A DNA stretch of 64,000 bases from positions 310,001 through 374,000 of the forward strand of contig NZ_CP086594.1 of NCBI RefSeq assembly GCF_020866845.1, written 5' to 3'. Below the pieces are notes generated by a model, which saw only the letters and a program-made list of their open reading frames with translations, was not told the origin of the DNA and ran no database searches. Positions 17,469 through 26,841 of this stretch are shown here, in pieces; the first letter of the stretch is position 1; each line of letters starts with the position of its first letter. Both the position numbers and the translations under genes were made by a program. The DNA comes from Sphingomonas radiodurans (GTDB lineage: Bacteria > Pseudomonadota > Alphaproteobacteria > Sphingomonadales > Sphingomonadaceae).

Positions 17469-18311
17469 ATGGCCTTCAAAACGATTTGTACGACCGCCTT
17501 CGCGCTTGCAATGCTCGCGCCGCTCGGTGTTGCGGCGCAGCAGCGCCCGCCCGCGGGGCTCGCGGCACCCGCCGCGCTGCCGTCCTATGCTGATATCGCG
17601 GATCTGGTGATCGCCAGCCCGGTGATCGTCGATGCCGCCATCCGCTCGGCCGCACGCATCAAGGGCGCCGAGGCCGCTACGGTGCCGCCCGGATCGACGC
17701 GTTACTATGTCGAGGCCGATGTCACCGCGCTGATCCGCGGCCCCGGCGCGATCCCACCGCGCGTCGGCTATCTGCTTGACGTGGCGGACGGGTTCAACGG
17801 CCGCCAGCCCAAGTTGAAGAAGCTGCGCGTGCTGCTCTTCGCCCGGCCGGTGGCGGGCAGTGCCAGCCAGCTTCAGCTCGTCACGCCCAGCGCGCAACGG
17901 CCATGGACGCCCGATACCGACGCACTCGCGCGCCGCATCGCGGGCGAGGTGATCGCAAGCGGCGCGCCGCCGGTGATCACCGGGCTCGGCAGCGCCTTCC
18001 ACGTCCCCGGCTCGCTCCCCGGCGAGGGCGAGACGCAAGTGTTCCTCACCACGCGTGACAGTCGCCCGGTTTCGCTCTCCATCCTGCGTCGCCCTGGCGA
18101 AGAGCCGCGCTGGGCCGTCGCGCTGTCCGAGATCGTCGACGATTCCGCCGGCCCGCCGCAGCGCGATACCTTGTTATGGTATCGCCTCGCCTGCGGCCTC
18201 CCGCCTGCTCTGCCTGCTCGCAGCACCCAATCGCTCGAACCCGCCGACGCCGCCGTCGCGCAGGAAGATTATCGCTTCGTGATCGAACAACTCGGGCCGT
18301 GCCGCGGCTGA
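17469..18311 (+). CDS. Exported hypothetical protein
   Basis: 280 residues with a signal peptide (TTAFALAMLAPLGVAAQQ). The mature part (RYYVEADVTALIRGPGAIPP, VGYLLDVADGFNGRQPKLKK, VLLFARPVAGS) is conserved-looking but not a family I can name. Two Cys residues near the C-terminus (ACGLPPA, LGPCRG) may form a disulfide. It is monocistronic, divergent from tonB across 242 bases, and ends 14 bases from the convergent folB. Confidence 0.8.
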   Translation: MAFKTICTTAFALAMLAPLGVAAQQRPPAGLAAPAALPSYADIADLVIASPVIVDAAIRSAARIKGAEAATVPPGSTRYYVEADVTALIRGPGAIPPRVGYLLDVADGFNGRQPKLKKLRVLLFARPVAGSASQLQLVTPSAQRPWTPDTDALARRIAGEVIASGAPPVITGLGSAFHVPGSLPGEGETQVFLTTRDSRPVSLSILRRPGEEPRWAVALSEIVDDSAGPPQRDTLLWYRLACGLPPALPARSTQSLEPADAAVAQEDYRFVIEQLGPCRG

Positions 18312-18325
18312 GGCGACCCGGCTGA

Positions 18326-18763
18326 TCAGCCCGCGCGGCGGTGCCGCACCAGTGTCACGCCGATCGCTTCTCCCGCCTCGGCGATCGCGAGCTTCACGAT
18401 CTTCACTTTCACGCGCTGCACACGGCGATCCTGCAGGAACAGCGTCTCGGCGATATGATCCGCCACGCCCTCGATCAGCGTGAAGTGCACGCCCGGCGGC
18501 AGCGCCGCCGTGGCGGCATGTTTCAGGTCAAGATAATTCTTCGATGCCGACAGCGGCGTATCGGGCGCATAGCGGCTTGGCGCCTCCAGCAGCACGGTCA
18601 GCGAAATCCGCAATGGCTGCGGCAGGTGCGTCTCTTCCGAATAGACGCCGGTCAACACCGGCACCTCCAGATCGTGCACTTCGAGTTCTAACGTATCTTC
18701 CACGATCGCGCGCTTAGCGACACTTGATCGCTTGCGCCATTCCACTTGCGTTACGGCCGTCAC
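18326..18763 (-). CDS. folB: Dihydroneopterin aldolase family protein
   Basis: 145 residues matching FolB: TGVYSEETHLPQPLRISLTV contains the conserved substrate-binding Glu, followed by NYLDLKHAATAAL, LIEGVADHIAETLFL and VKVKIVKLAIAEAGEAIGVTL. The enzyme converts dihydroneopterin to hydroxymethyl-dihydropterin in folate synthesis. No other folate genes lie nearby. It is divergent from the acetyltransferase gene. Confidence 0.88.
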   Translation of the reverse strand: MTAVTQVEWRKRSSVAKRAIVEDTLELEVHDLEVPVLTGVYSEETHLPQPLRISLTVLLEAPSRYAPDTPLSASKNYLDLKHAATAALPPGVHFTLIEGVADHIAETLFLQDRRVQRVKVKIVKLAIAEAGEAIGVTLVRHRRAG

Positions 18764-18822
18764 TCGCTAGAGCGCGCCTCCCTCGTGTCGCGTGCAACGG
18801 TGGCGGGGCTGGAGGTAGAGCG

Positions 18823-19323
18823 ATGATCGAGCTCGTCGGGCTGGAAACGGTGGAAGCGAATAGCGTCGAGCGCTTGCTCGATCGCGCGTTCGGACCCGAC
18901 CGCCACGGGCGCACCGCCTATCGCCTGCGTGCCGGCGTCGCAGCGCTGCCCGGCCCGAGCCTCGCGGCGTGCGACGAGGGCGCGCTGGTCGGCTCGATCC
19001 AATTGTGGCCGGTGCAGTTCACCGGTGATGACGGCCGCCGCGTACCCCTCATCCTGGTCGGCCCGGTCGCGGTCGCGCCCGATCGCCAGCGCGACGGGAT
19101 CGGGCGGATGCTGGTCGCGGCGGCGCTTGCCCGCGTGCCGAACGAGCCACTGATGCTGATCGGCGATCCCGAATATTACGGCCGCTTCTTCGGCTTTTCC
19201 GCCGAACACACCGCCGGCTGGCGGCTGCCCGGCCCGGTCGAACAGCATCGCCTGCTCGCGCGCGGCGATGCCGTGCCGACAGGCCCGGGATCGGTCGGGC
19301 CGCGCATCGCGGCGCTCGCCTGA
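18823..19323 (+). CDS. GNAT family N-acetyltransferase
   Basis: 166 residues; YhbS-like GNAT. The acetyl-CoA loop is VAPDRQRDGIGRMLVAAAL, and GDPEYYGRFFGFS is the typical late motif. Substrate unknown. ATG 18823 has a perfect GGAGGT six bases upstream; further upstream starts lack this. Confidence 0.88.
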   Translation: MIELVGLETVEANSVERLLDRAFGPDRHGRTAYRLRAGVAALPGPSLAACDEGALVGSIQLWPVQFTGDDGRRVPLILVGPVAVAPDRQRDGIGRMLVAAALARVPNEPLMLIGDPEYYGRFFGFSAEHTAGWRLPGPVEQHRLLARGDAVPTGPGSVGPRIAALA

Positions 19324-19360
19324 CCTTTACCGGGGCGCCCGCCGTCCCTACGTCCCAAGC

Positions 19361-19921
19361 ATGCCCATGGCGCCGCCCCCCGATTTCGATACGCTGACGA
19401 TCGCCGATATCGCGCGTCTCACCGAGACAGACCGCCTGCCCCCGGTGGAGCGTTGGCACCCGACGCATTGCGGCGACAGCGATATGCGCATCGCGCGCGA
19501 CGGCACCTGGTATCACCAGGGCAGCCCGATCGGCCGCCCGGCGATGGTCCGCGCCTTCAGCCGCATCCTGCGGCGCGAGCCCGACGGCGGCTATGTGCTG
19601 GTAACGCCCGGCGAAAAGCTCGACATTGCGGTTGAGGATGCGCCTTTCGTCGCGGTCGAGCTGAAGGTCGAGGGTGAGGGCCGCGACGCGCAGCTCGCCT
19701 TCCGGCTCAACACCGGCGAGATCGTCACCGCCTCCGCCGAACACCCGCTGCGATTCACCGAGCACGCCGATGGCCCACGTCCCTACGTCCATGTCCGCGG
19801 TGGCCTCGACGCGCTGATCGCTCGCTCGATCTATTACGAACTCGCCGAACGCGCACTTGCCGCCGACGAAGAGCCCGCGGGCGTTTGGAGCGCGGGCGCC
19901 TTCTTCCCGATCGCCCCCTGA
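19361..19921 (+). CDS. DUF1285 family protein
   Basis: 186 residues matching the DUF1285 family of alphaproteobacteria: VERWHPTHCGDSDMRIARDG, TWYHQGSPIGRPAMVRAFSR, ILRREPDGGYVLVTPGEK and VEDAPFVAVELKVEG. Cytoplasmic, function unknown. Its stop overlaps the next start (TGATG), so it is coupled to the Nudix gene; the same order is common in relatives. ATG 19367 is an alternative start. Confidence 0.9.
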   Translation: MPMAPPPDFDTLTIADIARLTETDRLPPVERWHPTHCGDSDMRIARDGTWYHQGSPIGRPAMVRAFSRILRREPDGGYVLVTPGEKLDIAVEDAPFVAVELKVEGEGRDAQLAFRLNTGEIVTASAEHPLRFTEHADGPRPYVHVRGGLDALIARSIYYELAERALAADEEPAGVWSAGAFFPIAP

Positions 19922-20520
19922 TGACGCTGGTCGACCGCCTCGGCCGCGCCTTGGCCGAGGGAATGGCGCAGCACACGATCATGCTGACCGGCGATCACGT
20001 CGATCTCGCGCTGGCCGCGGAGGATAGCCTCACCCCGGCCGCCGTGCTCGTCCCCATCACCGATCGGCCACGACCGGGCGTGATCCTGACGCAGCGCACC
20101 GAGACGATGCGCCGCCACGCCGGTCAGGTTGCCTTCCCCGGCGGGCGGCTCGATCCGGGCGAGGACGCAATCACCGCCGCGCTGCGCGAGGCCGACGAGG
20201 AAATCGCGCTCCCGCCCTCGGCGGTCACTGTCGTCGGTGAGGCGGATCGGTATCGCACCGTCACCGGCTACGTCGTCACCCCCGTCGTCGGCGTGGTGCC
20301 CCCCGATCTGCTGCTGCGTCCCTCCGAGGCCGAAGTCGCCAGCGTCTTCGAAGTACCGCTCGATTTCCTACTCGATCACGCGCGCCATGTCGAAGCGCGT
20401 ACGCAGTGGCAGGGGCAGGAACGGCGCTATTACGAGATCCTGTGGGAAGACCGCCGCATCTGGGGCGCGACCGCGGCGATGATCGTCAACCTCGCACGGC
20501 GGCTGCGATGGACCGGGTAA
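19921..20520 (+). CDS. Nudix hydrolase, CoA pyrophosphatase type
   Basis: 199 residues. A complete Nudix box (GRLDPGEDAITAALREADEE) and the preceding RRHAGQVAFPGG motif fit the NudL/CoA pyrophosphatase group, which hydrolyses CoA to phosphopantetheine and 3',5'-ADP. Start overlaps the DUF1285 stop; the 3' end overlaps the CCA-transferase start by 13 bases, giving a three-gene operon. Confidence 0.92.
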   Translation: MTLVDRLGRALAEGMAQHTIMLTGDHVDLALAAEDSLTPAAVLVPITDRPRPGVILTQRTETMRRHAGQVAFPGGRLDPGEDAITAALREADEEIALPPSAVTVVGEADRYRTVTGYVVTPVVGVVPPDLLLRPSEAEVASVFEVPLDFLLDHARHVEARTQWQGQERRYYEILWEDRRIWGATAAMIVNLARRLRWTG

Positions 20521-21695
20521 CGCTGCCCGACGCTGCGTGGCGGCACCGCCCCGGGCTCGATCGACTGGCAGACGCACTCGGCGCGGCCGATGGCGGCGCA
20601 CGCTGGGTCGGCGGCGCGGTGCGCGATACGCTGCTCGGGCTCGACGTCGCCGACATCGATCTGGCCACGCCGCACGCGCCCGACGAGGTCGTCGCCCGGC
20701 TGACCGCGGCGGGGATCAAGGCGATCCCCACCGGTATCGCGCACGGCACCGTCACTGCCGTATCCGCCGGCACCGTCGTCGAGGTAACCACGCTGCGCCG
20801 TGACGTCGCCACCGACGGCCGCCACGCCGTCGTAGCCTTCACCGACGATTGGGAGGCCGACGCCGCGCGGCGCGATTTCACGATGAACGCGCTGTACGCC
20901 GATCCGCTCACCGGCGAAGTGTTTGACTGGTTTGACGGCCACGCCGATCTCCTTGCGCGCCGCGTGCGCTTCATCGGCGATCCCTGCCGCCGGATCGCCG
21001 AGGATCATTTGCGCATCCTCCGCTTCTTCCGCTTCCACGCGCGCTTCGGTGACCAGATTGACGCGGCCGGGCTCGACGCCTGCACCGATCGCGCGAACGA
21101 CCTGATGGCGTTATCGCGCGAGCGGATCGCGGCGGAATTGCTGAAGCTCCTCGTCGCCCCCGCCGCGGTGCCGGTGGTAGAGCTGATGGTCTCGCGCGGC
21201 ATCTTCCGCCCGGTCCTGCCCGAAATTACCGACGTGCCCGCGCTCGAGGCGCTCGCCACGGCAGAGGCAGCGAACGGCATCGCGCCCGACGCAATCCGCC
21301 GGCTCGCCGCGCTCATCTCGCCTGAGGCCGCGGACGACGTTGGGGCACGACTTCGACTGTCCAAGGCCGATCGCAAGCGCCTCGTCGCCGCCTCCGCCGG
21401 GCCGGGCAGCGAAGGCCCGCGCGGCCTCGCCTTCCGCGTCGGGCACGAAATCGCGGTCGATCGGCTTTTGCTTGCCGGCGCCCCGGTCGACGCGCTGTCA
21501 GATTGGACCGCCCCGCGGCTACCGGTCAGCGGTGGCGACATCGTCGCGCGCGGCGTCGCCCGCGGCCCGGACGTCGCCCACATCCTGCATGCCCTCGAAG
21601 ACCAGTGGATCGCCGAAGGCTTCCCCGACCGCACCCGCGTCGCCGCTTTGGCCGACGCGGCAGTCGCTCAGCTGTTGGACGCCAGCAGCAACTGA
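20508..21695 (+). CDS. cca: CCA tRNA nucleotidyltransferase
   Basis: 395 residues. Adds or repairs the 3' CCA end of tRNAs. Class II head domain: RWVGGAVRDTLLGLDVADID holds the GG and metal-binding DxD, then RRDFTMNALYADP and GDPCRRIAEDHLRILRFFRF. No HD domain is seen. It starts inside the Nudix gene, and its last 28 bases overlap the convergent GGDEF-EAL gene. Confidence 0.95.
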   Translation: MDRVTLPDAAWRHRPGLDRLADALGAADGGARWVGGAVRDTLLGLDVADIDLATPHAPDEVVARLTAAGIKAIPTGIAHGTVTAVSAGTVVEVTTLRRDVATDGRHAVVAFTDDWEADAARRDFTMNALYADPLTGEVFDWFDGHADLLARRVRFIGDPCRRIAEDHLRILRFFRFHARFGDQIDAAGLDACTDRANDLMALSRERIAAELLKLLVAPAAVPVVELMVSRGIFRPVLPEITDVPALEALATAEAANGIAPDAIRRLAALISPEAADDVGARLRLSKADRKRLVAASAGPGSEGPRGLAFRVGHEIAVDRLLLAGAPVDALSDWTAPRLPVSGGDIVARGVARGPDVAHILHALEDQWIAEGFPDRTRVAALADAAVAQLLDASSN

Positions 21696-23356
21696 AACGC
21701 ATCCTCGGCAGGCAGCGGCCACGAATAGGCATACCCCTGCCCATAAGTGCATCCCAGCGCGGCAAGCGTTTGCCCGACGTCGTTCGACTCTATCCCTTCC
21801 GCCACCGTCTCCTTGCCCAGCGCCGTCGCCAGGCTCAGGATCGCGCGCACGATCGCCACCTTGTCGCGATCGGCCAGCATCCCCGTCACGAAGCTGCGGT
21901 CGATCTTGAGGATGTCGATCGGCAGCCGCTGGAGATAGGCGAGGTTCGAATAGCCAGTGCCGAAATCGTCCATCGCGATCGTCGCGCCAGTCGCCTTCAA
22001 CGCGCGCAGCACCTCGGCATTGCCGTCCGGATCGGCGATCAGCGCACTTTCGGTCAGCTCCAGCTTCAGCCGGCTGCCGCTCAGCCCATGCGCCGCCAGC
22101 GCATCCGCCACCAGCGGCGCGATCGTGTCGCGCTGCAGCTGGATCGGTGATAGGTTGACCGTGACCGCGACGCCGCAATCGCCATCCACCCGCGCATCCC
22201 ACGACGCGAGCGTGCGCAGCGCCTCGTTGATCGCCCATCGCCCGAGCGGCACGATCAGCCCCGATTCCTCTGCCACGGGAATGAACGCGCTCGGCGGAAT
22301 ATCGACGCCATCCTCCCCGACCCACCGCGCAAGCGATTCGAACGCGACGATCCGCCCGGTCGAAAGGTCGCAGATCGGCTGGTAATGCAGCGCCAGCTTG
22401 CGCGCCTCGATTGCGCGCCGCAACGCGGTCTCCATCGCGAACTGCTCGCGCGCCCGGTCGAGCGCACGCGTCTGATACGCTTCGGCCTGCCCCGTTTCCT
22501 TGGAGCGGCGCACGGCGAACTGCGCATGGCGGATCACGTCCTCCGCATCGCCGATCGCATCCGCGCCGAACGCGATGCCGATCGAGCAAGTGACGCGGAT
22601 CTCCAGCTCGCTCAGCCGGAACGGCGTCGACAGGATCGTGCGGATGCGGCCCGCGACCCGGTCGGTCTCGGTGCGATCCTTGTCGAGCGCCAACAGGATG
22701 CCGAATTCGTCACCGCCGATCCGCCCGAGCACGTCGCTCGCCCGCAACACGCCCTTGATGCGCCGCGCCACGGTGATTAGCATCTCGTCGCCGGCCATGC
22801 CGCCCAGGCACGAGTTGACCCGCCCGAAGCGATCGAGATCGACCACCATCACGGCATAATCGGTGCTGCCGATCGCCATCATCGCTTCCAGCCGATCGCC
22901 GAAGCCGGCGCGGTTGGGCAGACCGGTGAGGCTATCGGTCGTCATCTCGCGCCGTAGATTGACCTCGGTGCGGATCTCGCCGGTCTGGTCGATCAGCGTG
23001 ACGAGGCAGCAGCGCCGCGGATCCTTGATGTCCATCCGCGCTAGCGTCACGTCGAAATGGCGCTGCTCGACGGCATTGCCCGTTCGCCAGGGCAAATGCT
23101 CGCGCTTGGCGGTACCGTGCAGAAACGCAGCGATGCGCCCGCCCAGATCGGTCGCCAGCGTTGACGTCGCCGGATCTACACCGAGCCCCAGCTGCCGGAA
23201 CACCTCGTTGGGCTGCTCGAAAGTGACGCGGCCATCCTCCACCGCCGCCACCACCGCGGCGATCGGCAGCAGGTCAAGCGCACCAGCAGTCGCCGCCCGC
23301 CCGCGGGGCGCGACGTTCGTGTCCTTGGAGAGCCTCGACGCCACGGTGAAACGCAT
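21668..23356 (-). CDS. GGDEF-EAL protein (cyclic di-GMP metabolism)
   Basis: 562 residues, soluble. An N-terminal PAS-like sensor (about 20-125), a GGDEF domain with intact GRIGGDEFG and an RASD inhibitory site five residues before it, then an EAL domain with catalytic-type motifs (FESLARW in place of EAL, TVNLSPIQL, DDFGTGYSNL, KIDRSFV, VAEGIES). Both cyclase and phosphodiesterase activities look possible; ESL rather than EAL is a common tolerated variant. It converges on cca with a 28-base overlap. Confidence 0.93.
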   Translation of the reverse strand: MRFTVASRLSKDTNVAPRGRAATAGALDLLPIAAVVAAVEDGRVTFEQPNEVFRQLGLGVDPATSTLATDLGGRIAAFLHGTAKREHLPWRTGNAVEQRHFDVTLARMDIKDPRRCCLVTLIDQTGEIRTEVNLRREMTTDSLTGLPNRAGFGDRLEAMMAIGSTDYAVMVVDLDRFGRVNSCLGGMAGDEMLITVARRIKGVLRASDVLGRIGGDEFGILLALDKDRTETDRVAGRIRTILSTPFRLSELEIRVTCSIGIAFGADAIGDAEDVIRHAQFAVRRSKETGQAEAYQTRALDRAREQFAMETALRRAIEARKLALHYQPICDLSTGRIVAFESLARWVGEDGVDIPPSAFIPVAEESGLIVPLGRWAINEALRTLASWDARVDGDCGVAVTVNLSPIQLQRDTIAPLVADALAAHGLSGSRLKLELTESALIADPDGNAEVLRALKATGATIAMDDFGTGYSNLAYLQRLPIDILKIDRSFVTGMLADRDKVAIVRAILSLATALGKETVAEGIESNDVGQTLAALGCTYGQGYAYSWPLPAEDAFQLLLASNS

Positions 23357-23407
23357 ATGAGTGGCGCTAAGCTAACCCAGTTAAGTTTCACTAAAGCAGA
23401 TTGAAAC

Positions 23408-25663
23408 TCAAATGAAGCGATTGTCGCGCGGGAACCCCGTCGGCGGCATTCGCCCAGCGGCGCCGCGCGCCGCGCGCCACGGCGACAGATCGGTCTCGGT
23501 CCGCGTCCGCCCCGTGCCGCCACCCATCGGCCAGCTCAGGCCATCGACGAAGCGGAAGGTGATCGCATCGCTCAAGCCACCGTCGCGATAGCGCTGCAAC
23601 TGCGCGCCCTGCCCGCGGCTCAGCTCGGGCAGCTCCGCCAGTGGGAACACGAGCATCTTGCGATTGTCACCCACCGCCGCGACATAATCATGGTCGGGCG
23701 ATACCGGCCGCACCACCGCCAGCTTCGCGCCGGTGCGCGGCGTCATCACCGTCTTGCCCTTGCGCGTTTCCGCCAGCACGTCGCCGACCGGCACGATAAA
23801 TCCCCGCCCGTCGTTCGCCACTACCAACAGCTTGCCGTCACGCGTCGCCCGCGACAGGCTAACGATACCGATCGCACCATCGAGATCGATCGTCGCACGC
23901 ACCGGCTCGCCGAAGCCGCGCCCGCCCGGCAACTTATCCGCCGCCAGCGTGAAGAACCGCCCGTTCTCCGCGGCGAGCAGCAACTTGTCAGTGGTCTGCG
24001 CATGGAAGGCGAACGCCGGCCCGTCGCCCTCCTTGAACTTCATCGTCTCCGCCGACGCGAGCTCGGCGTGGCCGCGCAACGCGCGGATCCAGCCGCGCTG
24101 CGACAGGATCACCGTGATCGGCTCGCGCTCGATCATCGCCTCGAGCGGGATGTCGCGCGCCGGCGCGGCTTCCTCGATCAGGGTCCGCCGCTTGCCCAGC
24201 GGCGTTTCCGGACCATAGCGGTCGCGGATCTTCTCCATGTCCCTCTTCAGCCGCGTGCGCTGCCGCTGGTCCGAGCCAAGCAGCAGCTGAAGGCTCGCCT
24301 GCTCCTTCTCCAGCTTGGCCTGCTCGCCCTTGAGCTCCATTTCCTCCAGCCGCCGCAACGATCGCAGCCGCATGTTCAGGATCGCTTCGGCCTGCCGGTC
24401 GGTCAGCCCGAACTCGTCCATCATGATCGGCTTGGGCTCGTCCTCGGTGCGGATGATCTCGATCACCCGATCGAGATTGAGGAACGCGGTGATATAGCCC
24501 GCGACCAGCTCGAGCCGGTCGGCGATCTTGGCCAGCCGATGCTCGGTCCGCCGCCGCAGCACGACGAACTGATGCTCGACCCACGCCGCAAGCGCCTCGG
24601 CGAGGCTCATCACCCGCGGCGTGCGCCGTGCATCGAGAACGTTGAGGTTGAGCGGAATCCGCGTCTCGAGGTCTGACAGCCGATACAGCCCGTCCATCAA
24701 CACCGACGGATCGACCGTGCGGCTGCGCGGTTCGAGCACCAGCCGGATCTCGGCATCCGATTCATCGCGCACATCGGCCAGGATCGGCAGCTTCTTGTCG
24801 TTCACGAGCCCCGCGATCTGCTCGATCAGCTTGCCCTTCTGCACGCCATACGGAATCTCCGTGACGACGATTTGCCAGCCCCCGCCCTTCTCCTTCTCGA
24901 TCTCCCAGCGGCATCGCACGCGGAAACCGCCACGCCCGGTGGCATAGGCCTCGCGGATCAGCGCCGGCGGATCGATGACGATCCCGCCCGTTGGAAAGTC
25001 CGGCCCCTGCACGAATGCCAGCGGGTCCGCCGCCGGATCCTCGACCAGTGCGATCGCCGCATCGAGCAGCTCGGCGGCGTTGTGCGGCGGGATCGACGTC
25101 GCCATGCCCACCGCAATGCCGCTCGCGCCATTCGCCAGCAGGTTTGGGAACAGCCCGGGGAACAGCTCGGGCTCCTGCTCCTCGCCATTGTACGTCGGGC
25201 GGAAGCTGACGGCGTCCTCGTCGAGCCCGTCCATGAGGTCGATCGCGACCTGCGTCAGCCGCGCCTCGGTGTAACGATACGCCGCGGCATTATCGCCATC
25301 GATGTTGCCGAAATTGCCCTGCCCGTCGACCAGTGGGTACCGCAGCGCAAAACTCTGCGCGAGCCGCACCATCGCATCATAAACCGATTGGTCGCCGTGC
25401 GGATGGTATTTGCCGATGACATCACCGACGACACGCGCGCACTTCTTGTAGCCCTGCGACGGGTCGAGCCGCAGCAGCCGCATCGCCCACAGCAAGCGGC
25501 GATGCACCGGCTTCAGCCCATCGCGCACATCGGGCAACGACCGCGCGGTGATCGTCGACAGCGCATAGACGAGATAGCGTTCGGACAACGCCGAATCGAA
25601 CGGCGCGTCGAGAATGCCGACGGGCGGATTGTCGGGGGGCAGCACAGGCGCGTCGGTCGGCAT
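23408..25663 (-). CDS. parC: DNA topoisomerase IV subunit A
   Basis: 751 residues. Breaks and rejoins DNA, with ParE, to unlink daughter chromosomes. The catalytic tyrosine is Tyr131 (AYRYTEARL). The quinolone-resistance region reads GKYHPHGDQSVYDAMVRLAQ, so the E. coli Ser80 position is Gln92 and Glu84 is Asp96. The C-terminal domain has six-bladed propeller-type repeats (DGKLLVVANDGRGFIVPVG and others). parE is not in the window. Confidence 0.95.
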   Translation of the reverse strand: MPTDAPVLPPDNPPVGILDAPFDSALSERYLVYALSTITARSLPDVRDGLKPVHRRLLWAMRLLRLDPSQGYKKCARVVGDVIGKYHPHGDQSVYDAMVRLAQSFALRYPLVDGQGNFGNIDGDNAAAYRYTEARLTQVAIDLMDGLDEDAVSFRPTYNGEEQEPELFPGLFPNLLANGASGIAVGMATSIPPHNAAELLDAAIALVEDPAADPLAFVQGPDFPTGGIVIDPPALIREAYATGRGGFRVRCRWEIEKEKGGGWQIVVTEIPYGVQKGKLIEQIAGLVNDKKLPILADVRDESDAEIRLVLEPRSRTVDPSVLMDGLYRLSDLETRIPLNLNVLDARRTPRVMSLAEALAAWVEHQFVVLRRRTEHRLAKIADRLELVAGYITAFLNLDRVIEIIRTEDEPKPIMMDEFGLTDRQAEAILNMRLRSLRRLEEMELKGEQAKLEKEQASLQLLLGSDQRQRTRLKRDMEKIRDRYGPETPLGKRRTLIEEAAPARDIPLEAMIEREPITVILSQRGWIRALRGHAELASAETMKFKEGDGPAFAFHAQTTDKLLLAAENGRFFTLAADKLPGGRGFGEPVRATIDLDGAIGIVSLSRATRDGKLLVVANDGRGFIVPVGDVLAETRKGKTVMTPRTGAKLAVVRPVSPDHDYVAAVGDNRKMLVFPLAELPELSRGQGAQLQRYRDGGLSDAITFRFVDGLSWPMGGGTGRTRTETDLSPWRAARGAAGRMPPTGFPRDNRFI

Positions 25664-25776
25664 GTCCGCCTGCTAGCAGGGCGGCGCGCCGTTCCACAAC
25701 CGTTCCGCCAATCTGTCCTACACCCGCCCGACCTGCCACACTCGCCCGCATGACCTCGATCACCTCCCCCTGCCCC

Positions 25777-25803
25777 GTCATCCCGGCCTCAAGCCGGGAT
25801 CCC
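25777..25803. repeat. REP-like palindrome (8-bp stem, 5-base loop)
   Basis: ATCCCGGC, CTCAA, GCCGGGAT flanked by GTC and CCC. It lies upstream of the hydrolase gene and matches the element at 61951-61976 in the opposite orientation. This argues that the hydrolase starts downstream of it. Confidence 0.65.
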
Positions 25804-25845
25804 GCTTCTTCTTCTCGCACGCGCGGCGGCCACAGTCCGTCCCCC

Positions 25846-26841
25846 GTGAAAAACGCGCTACCGCCTCAACTTCCTCAACATTCGATTGCAAGAACCGCAA
25901 TCCACTGGAGCGCTACTCTACTTGCATCGGCCGTCCTGACGGCGTCATGCTCACCCGTAACCATGACAGCCAGCACTCCGCCAGCCACGACTTTCCAGCC
26001 ACTTACCTGGAAAGACCTCACATCCCGTCCGCGCGAGAGAGCCGATGCGACGATCGCCTACGGCCCGGATCACCTCCAGAAGGTCGATCTATGGCGCCCC
26101 GCCGGCCCGGGCCCTCACCCCGTCGTGCTGATGGTCCACGGCGGCTGCTGGCAAACGAAAATCGCCGACCGCACCCTGATGGACTGGATCGCCGCCGACC
26201 TGCGGCGCGACGGCATCGCGGTGTGGAACATCGACTATCGCGGGGTCGATCGCACCGGCGGCGGCTATCCCGGCACCTTCACAGATGCTGCGAGAGCTAC
26301 CGACGAACTCACTGCGAATGCAGCGAAATATAATCTGGACGTGCGCAATGTGGTAGCGGTCGGCCACTCCGCCGGCGGGCACCTCGCCCTATGGCTGGCG
26401 GCCCGCGCCAAACTGCCCGCGGACAGCCCGCTGCGCACCGCCAACCCGTTGAAGATCGCGCACGCCGTCAGCCTCGGCGGCCTCCCCGACCTCGAAGCCA
26501 CCGCCGCCAGCCCCGACAACGGCTGCGGCACCGGTGTCGTCAAGCAGCTCGTCGGCACCACTCGCACCGATCCCTACGCCGACACGTCGGTCCCCCGCCT
26601 CCTCCCGCTCGGCGTCCCCCAGACACTCGTCAACGGCCGCGAAGACAAGATCATCCCCTATAGCATGGCCACCGACTACGTCGCTCGCGCCCGCCGGGCT
26701 GGCGACCGCGCCACCCTCGTCACCGTTCCCGCGACTGGCCACGTCGAACTGGTCGCGCCCGACAGCGCGGCATGGGCGGAAACGAAGCGGATCGTCCACG
26801 CGGCGCTGCGGCTCGGTGCTGCTCCGCAAGGAAAACGCTGA
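25846..26841 (+). CDS. Exported alpha/beta hydrolase (BD-FAE / esterase-like)
   Basis: 331 residues from GTG 25846; an open ATG at 25750 would run through a palindromic repeat and is less likely. Signal-like segment SATLLASAVLTASC, possibly a lipoprotein. Hydrolase motifs: oxyanion MVHGGCWQ, nucleophile GHSAGGHLALW, a late Asp (NGREDKIIPY) and His (PATGHVELV). Likely an esterase of the carboxylesterase/BD-FAE type; substrate unknown. Its stop overlaps the next start by one base. Confidence 0.85.
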   Translation: MKNALPPQLPQHSIARTAIHWSATLLASAVLTASCSPVTMTASTPPATTFQPLTWKDLTSRPRERADATIAYGPDHLQKVDLWRPAGPGPHPVVLMVHGGCWQTKIADRTLMDWIAADLRRDGIAVWNIDYRGVDRTGGGYPGTFTDAARATDELTANAAKYNLDVRNVVAVGHSAGGHLALWLAARAKLPADSPLRTANPLKIAHAVSLGGLPDLEATAASPDNGCGTGVVKQLVGTTRTDPYADTSVPRLLPLGVPQTLVNGREDKIIPYSMATDYVARARRAGDRATLVTVPATGHVELVAPDSAAWAETKRIVHAALRLGAAPQGKR

